Shown here piece after piece: positions 12,017-23,124 of a stretch of 64,000 nucleotides of DNA (its first letter is position 1; every line of letters begins with the position of its first letter). The stretch covers positions 603,501 to 667,500 of the forward strand of contig NC_090164.1 in the NCBI RefSeq assembly GCF_017916325.1, given 5' to 3'. A model generated the notes under the pieces. The model did no database searches. It was not told the DNA's origin and was given only the letters and a program-made list of their open reading frames with translations. The position numbers were made by a program, and so were the translations under genes. The DNA comes from Leishmania martiniquensis. Taxonomy: Eukaryota; Euglenozoa; Kinetoplastea; Trypanosomatida; Trypanosomatidae.

Positions 12017-13884
12017 AATACGCGTGCGCGACGAGTCCTGATGTTGTTGGAGCGCTGTTGTGTTTGGTGCACATGTGCCAAATACCTCAACCGTACGTTT
12101 GTACAACCCTCACCATGCGCTTCTCTTCTGCGTAGTGCTTCTTCATTCTTGTTTAGACGGGCGCGCAGGAAATAACACGCGGCATTGACGGGTAAGTGTA
12201 ACGGAAAGCGAGTCGGTGGTGATGCGTGGCAGAGGAGGTCGACGGAGCACACTTGCAACACCACGTCGTTGTCGTGACTTCGCTTTGCCCGACAGGATGA
12301 TCATTGAACTGACTCTTCCTCGTGCCGTCCCGCCACTTGAAGGATGTGTATGAGCCTCACTTTTGTCTAACCATAATGAAAAATGAGAGCCACTGGTGGG
12401 CCATCGAGAAAGCGCGTGCACTGTGACGCCGGGCGTGTGGTGAGACAAGCGATCCTCGCACATGGCGCAGACAAGAGGGAAGCTGACGTCCCCTTCCCCA
12501 ACTGCCTCACGATGGGCCTCCGTCACGTTCGGGTGCGCCTTCTCCCCCTTTCGCTATCGGGAAGGCAGGTGAGGCTTTTCAGTGGCGAGGAGGGGCATTG
12601 CCGCAGCAGCGGGCCAGCGTGAGAACGTTTCTTGACGTCTCCTGCTTTGTCGGTCGTATCCCACTCCACGGGTCCAATCGCACTCACCGATAAGGGTATC
12701 CGCACAGCGCCGATAGCTATCATCATCTCGATGATGAGGGCATTTTTTTTTCGAAGTGTGCGCGTGAGGAGGAGGAGCTCAATCGCACACACACGCACAC
12801 ACACTCACACACGCAGAGTGGGCCATCACGGCGACCCCCTTTTACCCATGGCTATGAGGGGTGGACGTGCTCGTACACGCACACGCTTACGCTCTCGTGC
12901 GCCTGCTGCTTCGATGGGTCTGGACATCGATGAGCCGCATACCTTTGTTTGCCTTGTCGCCGGTGCGCTTTACTTCTGAATCCGTTCCACGTCCCCCCTT
13001 TGTCCCGCTCTCCTTCTTCTCTCGTAATGCCCCGCTGTCGACTACCCCAGTCAGAGTCTTTCTTCAGAAGGTGCTCTGCGTGCTGATTGATGCGCACCGG
13101 CGCATACACCTGCGCGCACGCAAACTTCTGCAGTAAGCGAAGATCGACGCCAACTGCACCCGCGTCTTCGTCTGTCCGCCTGCGGCTCCTTCCACATCAT
13201 TCGTCGACTTCATACAAACAGAAGAAAGGACGAGTCGCTCTCAACACTTGCCCGCAACCGTCGAGCACACGCCCACCACTAAAAAGAGGCGCACACTCGA
13301 AGGCGAAGACAGAGGGGGCGGAGCAGCGACGTGGGAGGATCATCGTATTCACCGCTCTACAGAGAGAGTAGTGGCTTTCGACGCGAAAGAAACTCGGAGT
13401 CGGTCGAGAGGATAGCCAAAAAAAAGGGACGCCCCCCCACCTCTACACACATCGCACTCACCGACCGGCACTGAGAACAGCCACCAGCTTCATCACCTCC
13501 CTTTCTGCCCCCCCCCCCCCCCTCCCACCCACCCGAGCGCGCGCGTGACCCTTTTTTCCCCATCTCTGTTTTGCCTCAGTCACCATCTCATCGTCGCTCG
13601 ACACCGAATTTTCAAGTGCTCAGGGGGTCGCACTGTGAGCGGCAAAGGAGAGCGAACGCAACCAGGAAGACAAATCTTTCTCGTCTGCTTTCGCGTACGG
13701 CCCATCGTTACCCCTTGCAGTCTTTCACTGTAATCCTCTCCCACTCCTTTCTCTTCCTGCCGCCGCGCGCCCCCCTCCTTCGCGAGTCGCACACACGTGC
13801 ATAACCGCTCTCACAAGATCGTGGAGAGCAGCACAGCTCTTTCTTTGTGTTTCCTCACCCTTTTTTTACTCGTTCCTGTCCTCA

Positions 13885-13923
13885 GCACACACACACACAC
13901 AGAGGCATATATATATATATATA
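13885..13923. repeat. (CA)n then (AT)n microsatellite
   Basis: A (CA)n run at 13885-13901 is followed by (AT)n at about 13907-13923. Confidence 0.8.
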
Positions 13924-14882
13924 CGCTTGTGTTTCCGGTTTCTATTACTCTCGCCACCCTTTACATGTAGGGTGGGGTGTTGCGCGCGTGTGCTTCTCGG
14001 TTGCTGTTTCCTTCCTCTTCCGCCTACACACGCCCCCTTTCCCCCTTCCCTCCACCCAATAAGTCCAGACACTTTCCTCCACTGCCAGTCCCGCTACGAC
14101 ACCACACGTGTCCTCCTCCTTCTCCCCCCTTTTTTCGCGTGGCCACTGAAGAGGAGGAGGCAAAGCGTCTCGGCGCCTTACCCCTTTTACCCTTCCCCCC
14201 CTCTCCTTTTCGTCGACACTTCCTCCCAGACGTTGTTGCGTCCTCTGGCCACACAGAGACGTATCGAAGGGCCACGTCATCTTCTCTCCCCGCCTTTTCT
14301 TCCCTTTCGTGGAGCGTATGTGCCTGCGTACACGACTACTTCAAAAAAAGATAAAATAAAACCAAGCGAAAACCAACGCAGCACATACACTCAGACAGAC
14401 AGACACAAGAGGACGAAGCACGTTGTTTATCCCCTCCGTGATGGTGCGTTCTCACGCCCTGCTCGAGCTCCCTCTTCTTTCCTTTCACTGTGCTGGTCCT
14501 GTCCTTTGTTTTTCCTCTCCGCCGGACAGCAGGACTTGTAGCTGTCTCCCATTTCTTGTTTTTTTTTTTCTTCAGTGCGCGCGTGCGTGTGTGTGTGTGT
14601 GCGTGCCAGTGATCTTTGCAGTACTTCGCGGAAGAAGACAGGGCCAGGGCCCAACGAAAAGGGCCTGGATTCACGTGCGAGGGAGCGTGTTGAGGGCAAG
14701 TGAGAGGAGAGGGCGGGGAGTCAGCAAGGGGGTAGACAGGAAGCCTACACAAGCGTGTCGACCTCATTCGCTTGCGCGTGTGCTTTACCTCTTCCACTCG
14801 ACTCTCTTCCCCCCCTCTCTTCTCCTCCCCCTTTTCCCTCTGTTCTTCGACGTTGGGTATACGCTATGTATAAAAGCGAAGG

Positions 14883-14960
14883 TATATAAGTATATATATA
14901 TATGTATATGCTTGTGTGTGTGTGTCTGTATATATATGTGTATATATATATATACGTGTG
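14883..14960. repeat. Compound TA/TG microsatellite
   Basis: About 78 bases of alternating TATATA and TGTGTG blocks. The in-frame translation through it (YIYICICLCVCV-like) is a repeat artefact. This is one reason for not starting the following gene upstream of it. Confidence 0.85.
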
Positions 14961-15164
14961 TTTATACACATGAAGGGGTGTGGATCTATTCACGCTTTTT
15001 TTCTATTATGATCATTTTTTATCTTTGGCGACGCATACACACATTCATCCGCACCTGTAAGGGGGTCTACTCGGTAGCACAGCCTCTACAACCGCTTTCA
15101 GTGCCGTTAGCATTATTAATCTTCGTAGTACTGCTTCGCTTACTCTCGCTCGCCTTTCTTTGCC

Positions 15165-15176
15165 TCGCGAGGGCAG
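15165..15176 (+). promoter_or_regulatory. Candidate spliced-leader acceptor for the 15194 gene
   Basis: A pyrimidine-rich stretch (about 15133-15168, TACTCTCGCTCGCC and CTTTCTTTGCC blocks) is followed by AG at 15170-15171 and CAG at 15174-15176, leaving a very short 5'UTR before the ATG at 15194. If used, it excludes the upstream in-frame ATG at 15008. Confidence 0.35.
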
Positions 15177-15193
15177 CTCCTGAGAGCTGCATC

Positions 15194-18100
15194 ATGAATT
15201 CTCAGGAAGCGCAGCTCCGCCCTCTTGTGCGGGGGAGCACGTGCACCTGTTCCCATCCTCAGCTCTGCAGTAGACATCAGCAGCAGCAGTGCCAGAGCGG
15301 TGAGCATCATCCGTCATTTCAGGGTACGCGCCGCACGTCTCTCGCGAAGGCATCGAGCGTGGGTGTTCCAGCTTACAGCGCCACGCTGCCTTCAGCGCCG
15401 CCTCTGAATAGCGAACCTCTGGCTCAGCTGCCGTTGCCTGCTCTCGCACTCGCGAGCATATCGAGTCCCTCGTGGGTGCGCAACGCTTCTGTGAGCACCA
15501 GTGCCGCCTCGATGGCGTCATCTACCCTTGCAAAGGACACAGTGGCCACCACTTTGCACAGTGGCCCGCATCCGCTACCGCAGCATCAGGAGTCGCTGCC
15601 TGTTCTCTGTGAGGCACCGCTGCCCTTGTCACAGAGGAATACATGTGATGCGCATCCTTTGTCCCGCCCACGCGCGGCGCCGCATGACGTCAGCCCGGAT
15701 GCTCGGATGTTGGCGCCTGCCTTTGGTTGTATTTCGCCTGCTGTGCCCACCCTCAGAGCGGACGTGACGGACAGCTCGGTGCGGACGAATGCGCCGAGAC
15801 TTCCGGCACCCTGCATATCTAGCCAGAGGGGTAGTAGTGCGCGAGCACTACACAGCCGCAGGGACAGCGGCAGCGCCAGCGCCCCATGCGTCGCCAGCGA
15901 GCAGTTAGCACTGAATCTTAGTATTGCAGCGCTGCCGCCCGAGAGAGTCATCGCGCGTGGGGTGCGAACGAAAGCAGTGGCCGAGAACGATACCGCCTTT
16001 CAGCCCCGCTCTCCCCTGACCTCCGTCCCGTTTGCCCCTCGCCCCCCAGGCGTGGCGAATATGTCGCAGCGGCTGCCGGTCACGCTGCCTGCACACAGCA
16101 GCGGGGCGACATCTGGTGCGTCGGACACCTTCGACTGCTCTACTGCGGCTGTGCCGCTCTCCCACACATTTCACCTACCCGCTACCGGCTACAGCGTTTT
16201 CAAAGGCAGCGGCCAGCCAGGGCCGCGGAGCTCCCACCCGCCGACCTCGCTGAGGCGATTCGACAGAGAAGAAGCCTATGGGGGCCGCGACAGCGGCTTG
16301 CAGATTCTGCTACCGTGCCCGCCGTCAAGACCGCAGAGCTCGCTCAGCTGCCTCATGTCCACCTCAGAGGGTGCCGAGAACAAGGGCTGCGCTGATAGCC
16401 TGGCAAGCGCCTCTGACCCCCTCTACCTGCCCCACTCGGACAGCGAGCGTCTCTTCACGCTATCGTCGACAAGCCGCCGCTCGGTGTACAGCGTCAACGC
16501 TTCCCCCAAAATGATTGAGCTGCTTCCATTCATCGATCCTTTCGCTGGATGCAAAGGGTTGCCGTGCACGTGCGTCCGCGCAAGGCCGATGCGTCCGCGT
16601 GGTGGACTCACGCGCTCAAGCGTTGCTGACTTCTTCACAGACTTTGGCACCCCAGGCGGCACGATGAGCTCCAGTGACGTTGCCCTCGAGCGCGGCGTCG
16701 TGCTGCTGCCTGGCAGCGGCAGTGCCCAAATACGGTCATCGACGCTGGAGCCTCGGCCCACCCGAAGGGGGGAGCACTTCTGCACGAAGTACATCTACCG
16801 CAGCAGCGGGAGCGCCACCACGGCCACTACGCGTGTCGTTGACACCATCCACACATTGACGACACCACTGCCAGCACCCCCCCTCTCCCCAGACAATGAG
16901 GCAGGAGAAAACTATCCCTGCGGATCATCGCCAGATCACGGCCCTCAACAGACCTGCAGCGTACCTGCTGCAATCACGCCTCACTCGCCTGTGGACACCT
17001 TGGCGTTGGAGGGGTTGACGAGCGACTACAGCGTGACCAAGTCGGGCACCACCGTCGCCGTGGCTGCAGGGATGGGCACTTCTCCGCCGTCCCCAGCAAC
17101 GACGACTACGGAGGGGAGCATGGAGACGGTTGCCCGCCAGCGAATCTTGCCCAGCTGGCTGGAATGGCAGTGGGAGAGCTCCTTCTCTCGCTCCGCTTCG
17201 ATGATCTCGGTACGCTGCTCGTCCCTAGGATGCATCAGCCCAGGCACCGCCGCTGCTGCCGGCCACCGTAAATACGATAAGCAGCGGCACCCTGGCTACC
17301 AGACGCCATCGTTGGCGGAGATGCTGCCGCACGTCTTCGGTGCGCAGGAGCTGTCCTTTTCTTCTTTCGATGCCTCGGGCGTTCGGGCGTGGGTTGAGGA
17401 GGCCACCGTGGATGCGCCGCTTGACTTCTGTGCGACAACGCCGTGGGCCATGCCCCGTAAACCCGACCTGCCATTGCTCACGTCGGACAGCAGCGGCAGC
17501 AGCTTCTTGCGGCGGATTCCGCGCGGTGAGTTTGCCGTCGGTGTGGGTGGCATCCTTCGATCACACAGTAGCTTCTGCCACTCTCGCCTTGGCTTACCAA
17601 GGCAGGCTAAGCGCACCTATGGCAGCTCCCAGCATCGGACGCCACCGGCGGTGCCTAGTCTGCCCGTCACGCTCACGGACTTCACTAAGAAAGTGACGGT
17701 ACACCGCAGCATTGTGCCCCACTCTGATGCGCGCTCACCTGTGAGGGTGGACAAGGGCGACGCAGCGTCGGTGACGGCGACGACATCGGCAAATGTGACC
17801 ACTACCGCTGCGCCCTCAACTACCCGGTCGACGACACGGGTGATCCTGTCGCAGGTTTGGCAGAGCAGCGCCTGCGAGCGTGACGAGGAGTCGGCGGTGC
17901 TGAGTGATATGGTGATCGGGCTCGCGCCCCCTCAGGACGCGGCCGTTTCGATGCCGGGAGTGGGCGAGGAGGCGCGATTGGACTGCATACGCGCCATGGG
18001 TGTACTGCTTGAAGACCCGGATGCGCCGCCTTTTGCCAAAGCTGCCACTCAGCGCCTCCATCAGCTGCGGCGCGCCCAGTCGCGTCGCGTGCATTCGCCA

Positions 18101-18295
18101 CCCAATCTCATGTGCAGGGGCCGAGAGGACCTCACTGAGGAAGCACCAGTGCTTTTAACCACGACCACTTCAAGCTGCTCATGCCTCTGCAAGAGCCACT
18201 CTTGCATAACGAAGAGGCGGAGCTTCATCGCTGCCGCAGCGGGAGCACAGGGCCCGCGGTCCATGGAGCAATGGCCCCCAATGCCTTCGAACTAA
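15194..18295 (+). CDS. Large low-complexity protein of unknown function (1033 aa)
   Basis: I do not recognise a family. The 1033 residues are rich in Ser, Pro, Ala, Thr and Arg throughout, with few hydrophobic blocks, suggesting mostly disorder. Cys pairs sit near the N-terminus (CTCSHPQLC) and the C-terminus (SSCSCLCKSHSC), and could be metal- or lipid-related. Two short segments look more ordered: about 630-700 (LPSWLEWQWESSFSRS...) and about 905-955, a helical stretch ending EDPDAPPFAKAATQRLHQL. The frame is open to 14423, but upstream sequence is microsatellite and pyrimidine tract. The first ATG downstream of that (15194, MNSQEAQ) was chosen; an ATG at 15008 would add 62 residues including a hydrophobic segment. 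It is the last + strand gene before the convergent region. Confidence 0.75.
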   Translation: MNSQEAQLRPLVRGSTCTCSHPQLCSRHQQQQCQSGEHHPSFQGTRRTSLAKASSVGVPAYSATLPSAPPLNSEPLAQLPLPALALASISSPSWVRNASVSTSAASMASSTLAKDTVATTLHSGPHPLPQHQESLPVLCEAPLPLSQRNTCDAHPLSRPRAAPHDVSPDARMLAPAFGCISPAVPTLRADVTDSSVRTNAPRLPAPCISSQRGSSARALHSRRDSGSASAPCVASEQLALNLSIAALPPERVIARGVRTKAVAENDTAFQPRSPLTSVPFAPRPPGVANMSQRLPVTLPAHSSGATSGASDTFDCSTAAVPLSHTFHLPATGYSVFKGSGQPGPRSSHPPTSLRRFDREEAYGGRDSGLQILLPCPPSRPQSSLSCLMSTSEGAENKGCADSLASASDPLYLPHSDSERLFTLSSTSRRSVYSVNASPKMIELLPFIDPFAGCKGLPCTCVRARPMRPRGGLTRSSVADFFTDFGTPGGTMSSSDVALERGVVLLPGSGSAQIRSSTLEPRPTRRGEHFCTKYIYRSSGSATTATTRVVDTIHTLTTPLPAPPLSPDNEAGENYPCGSSPDHGPQQTCSVPAAITPHSPVDTLALEGLTSDYSVTKSGTTVAVAAGMGTSPPSPATTTTEGSMETVARQRILPSWLEWQWESSFSRSASMISVRCSSLGCISPGTAAAAGHRKYDKQRHPGYQTPSLAEMLPHVFGAQELSFSSFDASGVRAWVEEATVDAPLDFCATTPWAMPRKPDLPLLTSDSSGSSFLRRIPRGEFAVGVGGILRSHSSFCHSRLGLPRQAKRTYGSSQHRTPPAVPSLPVTLTDFTKKVTVHRSIVPHSDARSPVRVDKGDAASVTATTSANVTTTAAPSTTRSTTRVILSQVWQSSACERDEESAVLSDMVIGLAPPQDAAVSMPGVGEEARLDCIRAMGVLLEDPDAPPFAKAATQRLHQLRRAQSRRVHSPPNLMCRGREDLTEEAPVLLTTTTSSCSCLCKSHSCITKRRSFIAAAAGAQGPRSMEQWPPMPSN

Positions 18296-21200
18296 ACCGG
18301 CGAAAGCTCGGCATCTCAGCGCGCCCCTCATCTCGTGCCTTTATCGCGAACGCTGCCATCTCTGCAACGTCCGCACGTACTGGAGCAACAGCAGACGATA
18401 AAGGTGCTGCCGGATTCCGTTGAGGCGATTACACCACTGTGATTGAACGCGCTTGTGCCAAGGGGCGAGGTGGGTGCGGTCAGACTTGTTGCCGGCCACC
18501 TTGCAGTGACAGAAGTGCATCTACCCGAGGTGCTGTCGGTCAAGCAGCCCGGCCAACAGCTGCGCTTCATCACGTGCCTATGCGGGCCTGTGATGCGACA
18601 AGGAAGGCGAACAAGGCAATGTGCCCCTCCCCCTCCACTGTCTCTTGGGTTTTTCAGGGTAGGGCAGGGAGAGAGCGATTTGCTGTCGTATGCCCCCCCT
18701 CCCAGCTCGGACGCTCGCCTCTGAAAGTGCCTTTGTGCGATCTCGTCTGTGAGTCTCTCCGTCTGTGTCTTTTGTAAGCGATGCTGACCTGCTCTTCGTT
18801 GTTGTTTTCCTTCTGTCGTTGGCTGGACTTGTGAGCAGAGGCCTTTGCGTCGGGTGGGGAGGGGTGGAGAGACTGTCTCGATCCCCTCCCCTCCACCCCT
18901 CATCCTGCGTTGCTTTTACATTGCCGTACCCGCGTATCGCTCGCGTTGCAGACGATTCGATAGGGAGCGGATGAAAGGCCCCCCTCGTGTAGTCGGGGAA
19001 CTCAAAAAAAATATGAAACCTTTTTCCGACGTGAACCCAGGAGGACAGAGTGCCCAAGGACAGGCTGCGGGAGAGGGGGCGAGGGAGGGGGAGCGACGAT
19101 TGATGGCGACCCCTCGGGTGCATGGCAGAAGGTAGCCACAAGCGAAAAAGGTAGAAGAGTGAAGGGATGGTATTCAGGAGGGGGGTGGGGGCGCCGCCGA
19201 GAAGCTTTCTATCCACATCAACTCAATTCGTTTACTCCTCCGTCCCACCTCGTCCTTCAATCCTCCACGGCTCCTACGCTGTTCGACGGCTCTCCTGCTT
19301 ATCAACTGAAGCCCCCCCCACTTCCGATCGTCTGTCTCACGCACCAGACAAACTGTGGCTTCTTTCTCTGTGTTTTTTTCCTGGCCCCCTTTTTGGCGTG
19401 TGTGTGTGCCTCGTTTGCTTGCTCCACCCCTATATCTTCCTTTAATAAACGTACTCATACTCATCGCTTAGTGGCTCTCTTTTCCTGCGCACCTTTTCGA
19501 ATGTCTTTTTTTCTGTGCGCTGCCCATTTGAATCCCTGAAATTCTTGCTTTCTTTTTAGCACCCAACCCCCCCTTCCCCTCGCGTGTGCCATCCACCCGC
19601 TCGCCACCTTCCTCCCTTCCTGTTTCTATTTCATTTTTTTTCGCAGTTTCCTTTGGCTTTGCTGTGTGCGATATTTGGTGCACGCTCGTCTTGGTGTGCT
19701 CTCTTCTTTACTGTTATGCTTTTCCTGGTGTGCGCGTCGGCGCCGGTGTGTGTGTGTGTGTGTTCCGGCGTATGTGCGCCAAATTCTGTGTCACTGTGTG
19801 TCGGCCTGTTTCTTACCACGCTCTCCTCCGCCGTTGCGCTCTCCTCTCTCTTCTCGATGTGTTACTGCGCATCAGAAGCGCGACTGTCTTTCCTTTACAC
19901 GAGTGGTGATGGAGGGGAAGGGGGCGGAGCGCCTTTTTTTTTCCAGTCTTCCAGGGCTGGGCATGAGCAGCGTGATGATGCGCGTGCTGCGGACCGCTGC
20001 AGCAGCACATGACAATCAATTCGGTAAAATCCATCTCTTTTCTTTTTTTTGAACATTTCCGCTCCTCGTGTGACAGTCCGTCCTTCCAAAAAAATATCCC
20101 ACAACATGCGTGAGTGCCAAGCGCCCCCATCAAGAAGCCCTCCACGCCCTCCTCCTCCCCCCCACGCACACATTCTCTGCGCTCGTGTGACACATCCGTG
20201 CTCTTCGTCGACTAAAATTCTTTGCTTACGACATTGCATTCCTTTGCGCCTCTCTCCCACTATTTTGCATCTCTCTCCCGCGTTTCCGCTGTGTTACCTA
20301 TGCGATGAACCTGATTGCGTGTGCAGCACTCGCACACACCGTAAACTGCCGCTCGGCGCTCTCTCTCTTCCTCACCTCCGGGTGCGCCGGTGTGCATGTC
20401 CTTGTCTCTGTGTACACGTGTGTCAGCTGTATCTTTGAGTCTCGTACCGAGCGCGCGCGATGATGTGCGGGCCCCTCATCTCTGCTGCATGTGATCAGCT
20501 GTCGTTTTCGTTCATTACTGTTCCCCTCCGCCTCGCGTCCTCCTTTCCTCTCCCCCCGTCTGGGATCTCGCTCCCTTGCCCAGTCTGCGTGCCTATACAC
20601 GTATCTGCCACCCCCCATTTTTCACTTGAGCGTGTGCGTGGGAGTGTCGGGGGGAAGGGGGAGGTCATCATGTGGTGAATATCCGCTTGTTCGTGTCTGT
20701 CTTCCCCTCCCGCCCCCTCCGGGCTGCCCCTTTTCTCCCTACTGCCCCACTCCCGCCCTCACGAAACCTCCCCGCAGTTCTTGCTTTCTTTTTTTTGTCA
20801 CGCTTTTGGTTGATGCTGATGCCATCGCGTTGGCTAACGAACCCCCCTCTGCGCTTGTGGATTCCTAGAGAGGATGATGGGAGGGTGTGTGTGCCGGCAC
20901 TCGCACCCTTCTCTTCTCCACTTCCCCCTTGATAGTCCTTTGAATTCAATCTTGATTCCGTTACAAGGCAAGCGCCACCTCTCAGTGTAAAAGAGTCAAA
21001 GGCCAGCGGGGTGATGAAGGTGTGCCAAGAGAAGTCGGCACGGTATTCCCACAGCACCCCCTCCCCTCAGCGTACCACCGAGACCCCATAACACACCCTT
21101 TATACTGTTAACAGGTGAGCCCATGATAGGACTCCGTGAAGTTCGCTGCGACTTTGCCCTGGGCATCACAAAATTTGCTGCAAGAATGTCATAAGACCTA

Positions 21201-22626
21201 CCGGTACACGGCACGAGAGTACTGCTTAGCGTCAACCGGCCGCGCCTCTGCTGCGTAGAGCGAGGGGTTCACGGTGCCCCTCCTGAAGCCGTACAAGTCA
21301 GCTGATGTCTCCGTGTCTGCCCACGACTGCGATACTAACCGTCGATCTGCGCGAGTAACTGGAGTGAACGGCGCCGCATTTAACTGGGCAGAACACGGCG
21401 CTGCAGAACTTGACCGTTCACCTGCAGTGTACACTCCGCGGTTAATGAGCACCTCACACGACCGCCGAGCCTACGCTCGCTCCCATAAGAAGCACTTCTA
21501 CATGTCCAGGATTCTCCTCGATGACCAACGCGGTCCTGTCTACCTACCTCGTCCTTATCGCAGTAGACATGCTGAACGTGGAACCCAACGAGACACTAAA
21601 CTGACCCTACACCTTACTCATGACCCCACGCTTCTCACACCTTTCCCAGAGAAATATGCTGAGCAGACCACACCAAAGGTTCGCACTATGGAAGACCGGG
21701 CACCAGACACTGGGATACCTTCTGTAGCCGAGCGACCCACTCCTCCACCCCCTGATGCAGCGCTCTTTTTTTGGTGCACGACACGGCCACCAAATGCAGC
21801 TCGCTGCTCATGAGCGTGCCCCTGGAAGCGGATCGCCATCGCGGCCACCTCCGTGTAGACCTCCAGCGACTGCGCGCGATTCGCTGGCACACGACAAAGG
21901 CTGCCAAAACATTCGTGGACAGACTTGCCAAGCGGAGGACTCCTGGCTTGAGCGAATGTGGTCCTTCAGCGGGTCGTCTCTGCTCTTGCTGTGTCTGGCG
22001 GGCCGCATCAGAGCCACTGCTGGCCAACGCTGTGCGAGGGCCCCAGCGGTTTCGCGTGATGGCGGCTGCGGCCATTGCGCGTGCGGGCAGGGGCGGCGTC
22101 GGCGGGTCCCGTCCGGGGGCCCGCGGCGTGTTGGCGTTGCGGCGCCGGGCTGCTGGTTTGCGCTCCGCGGAGGGGCCACCTCGGGTGTTCGGGGCGGCGG
22201 CGCCCCGGGGCCCCGCGCGGGCCCAGGGCCGCGCCCGCCGCCCCCGGCCGAGGCTCGCCCCTCGCCGACCGGGCTGTGGGCGCCCGCGGAAACGGCACGC
22301 AGGGTGGCGGCGGGAGGGAAGTGGCTGGATGCCTTGGCATGCTGGCTCGAAAAAAACGCCACGCGGGATCGCAGGGCGCCCGGATAGCCGCCCGGGGCGG
22401 TCGTTGGCGGGGGACGCCCTTTGTGCCGGCCTCGTTTCCCAAATGAGGGGGTGGACCTGGGGCCAGGTCTCCGCCGCCCGGGAGGGAGGGTGGTTGGGCG
22501 CGCGGCGGCTGATTTTGTTGTAGGGAAGCAACATGCTAAGCACAGAAAATCGAGGGGAACCAGACTGCTTGCAGAAAAAAAAGCACACGTCCGCAATCCC
22601 CTCCTGTAAACAGTCCAACACACTTA
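18296..22626. other. Convergent strand-switch region (probable Pol II termination zone)
   Basis: All genes to the left are on + and all genes to the right on -, so two polycistronic units meet here. Known trypanosomatid convergent regions are termination sites, marked by base J and histone H3 variant. These marks are known from the family and cannot be seen in sequence. From 18296 to about 20900 the sequence is UTR-like with T/C tracts. From about 21060 to 21720 it is of balanced composition without tracts, and from about 22030 to 22500 it is extremely GC-rich. I looked for tRNA and 5S genes, which often sit in such regions, and recognised none. Confidence 0.75.
22030..22510. other. Extreme GC-rich block in the convergent region
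   Basis: About 480 bases dominated by G and C, with dense GGCGGC, GGGGCCCC and CCGCCCCCGG motifs around 22085-22270. It ends less than 130 bases from the AP-1 sigma stop codon. Open frames exist on both strands only because stop codons are rare in such composition. Candidate explanations are a GC-rich degenerate retroposon in the AP-1 sigma 3'UTR, or a structured G-quadruplex-prone termination element. Confidence 0.6.
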
Positions 22627-23124
22627 TCAGACACCCTTGAGCGCATTGGTCATCTGGTCGACCAGAGAGCTGCCCTCGATTCGGGCCTCGCTGCGCTCCG
22701 CGGCGGCATCCAGCCGGTCGACATAGGCCAATGTGCCGCGCTTGCTGCACAGCTGCAACTCGCCCCCTAGCAGCACCTCGTCAAGGATGAAGTACGCACG
22801 GTGAAAGTTGAAGATCAGGTCGAGCTCGCAGACATTGCCAAAGTACTGATCGAGCACCTCCACAAAGTGGTGGATGATCTCGAGCGTCAGCAGCTCGTTG
22901 TCAGTCTTGTCAATGCAGGCGATGAAGTACAATGAGGCGTAACGACGGCAAACGTACTTGCGTCCCTCAATCTCGAACACGTTGGACAGGCGAGCAGAGC
23001 GGCCGAGTGCCGCCTGACTCACTTCGCGGATGATCTTTGTCTGCTCTTTCTGCGAGAGCGTTATGTACCACTTGGACAGCCTTATTTTGCCCTGACGGCT
23101 CATCAGTAGAAGGAATTGAATCAT
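22627..23124 (-). CDS. AP-1 clathrin adaptor complex, sigma subunit
   Basis: This 165-residue protein is a near-complete match to the AP small (sigma) chain family. It begins MIQFLLLMSRQGKIRLSKW, followed by the family landmarks RRYASLYF, DNELLTLEIIHHFVEVLDQYFGNV, CELDLIFNFHRAYFILDE and LLGGE, all in the expected order. The sequence is closer to AP-1 sigma than to AP-2 or AP-3. Sigma packs against gamma-adaptin in the AP-1 heterotetramer, which sorts cargo at the trans-Golgi/endosome and, in sigma/gamma pairs, binds dileucine signals. Length is normal for the family, with a ~15-residue C-terminal tail. The ATG at 23122-23124 is fixed by the conserved N-terminus; a frame extension upstream lacks an ATG that would suit the family. 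It is the most distal gene of the leftward cluster. Confidence 0.95.
   Translation of the reverse strand: MIQFLLLMSRQGKIRLSKWYITLSQKEQTKIIREVSQAALGRSARLSNVFEIEGRKYVCRRYASLYFIACIDKTDNELLTLEIIHHFVEVLDQYFGNVCELDLIFNFHRAYFILDEVLLGGELQLCSKRGTLAYVDRLDAAAERSEARIEGSSLVDQMTNALKGV

Larger units (their letters stand above)
12017..15193 (+). other. 3.2-kb untranslated region between LYAR and the next gene
   Basis: No credible gene. It contains mixed-composition sequence (12020-12650), a (CA)n run near 12787-12813, a ~15-base C tract near 13508-13522, long pyrimidine tracts, and two TA/CA microsatellite blocks listed separately. The pyrimidine-rich end (15130-15176) probably carries the trans-splicing signal for the following gene. 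Confidence 0.6.

Noticed and set aside
14880..14965. TATATAAGTA resembling the spliced-leader RNA exon end
   Set aside because: It is part of a TA/TG microsatellite; the rest of the conserved mini-exon is absent.
21686..22750. 354-codon - strand frame overlapping AP-1 sigma and the GC-rich block
   Set aside because: Open only because GC-rich DNA lacks stops; overlaps the conserved AP-1 sigma gene in another frame.
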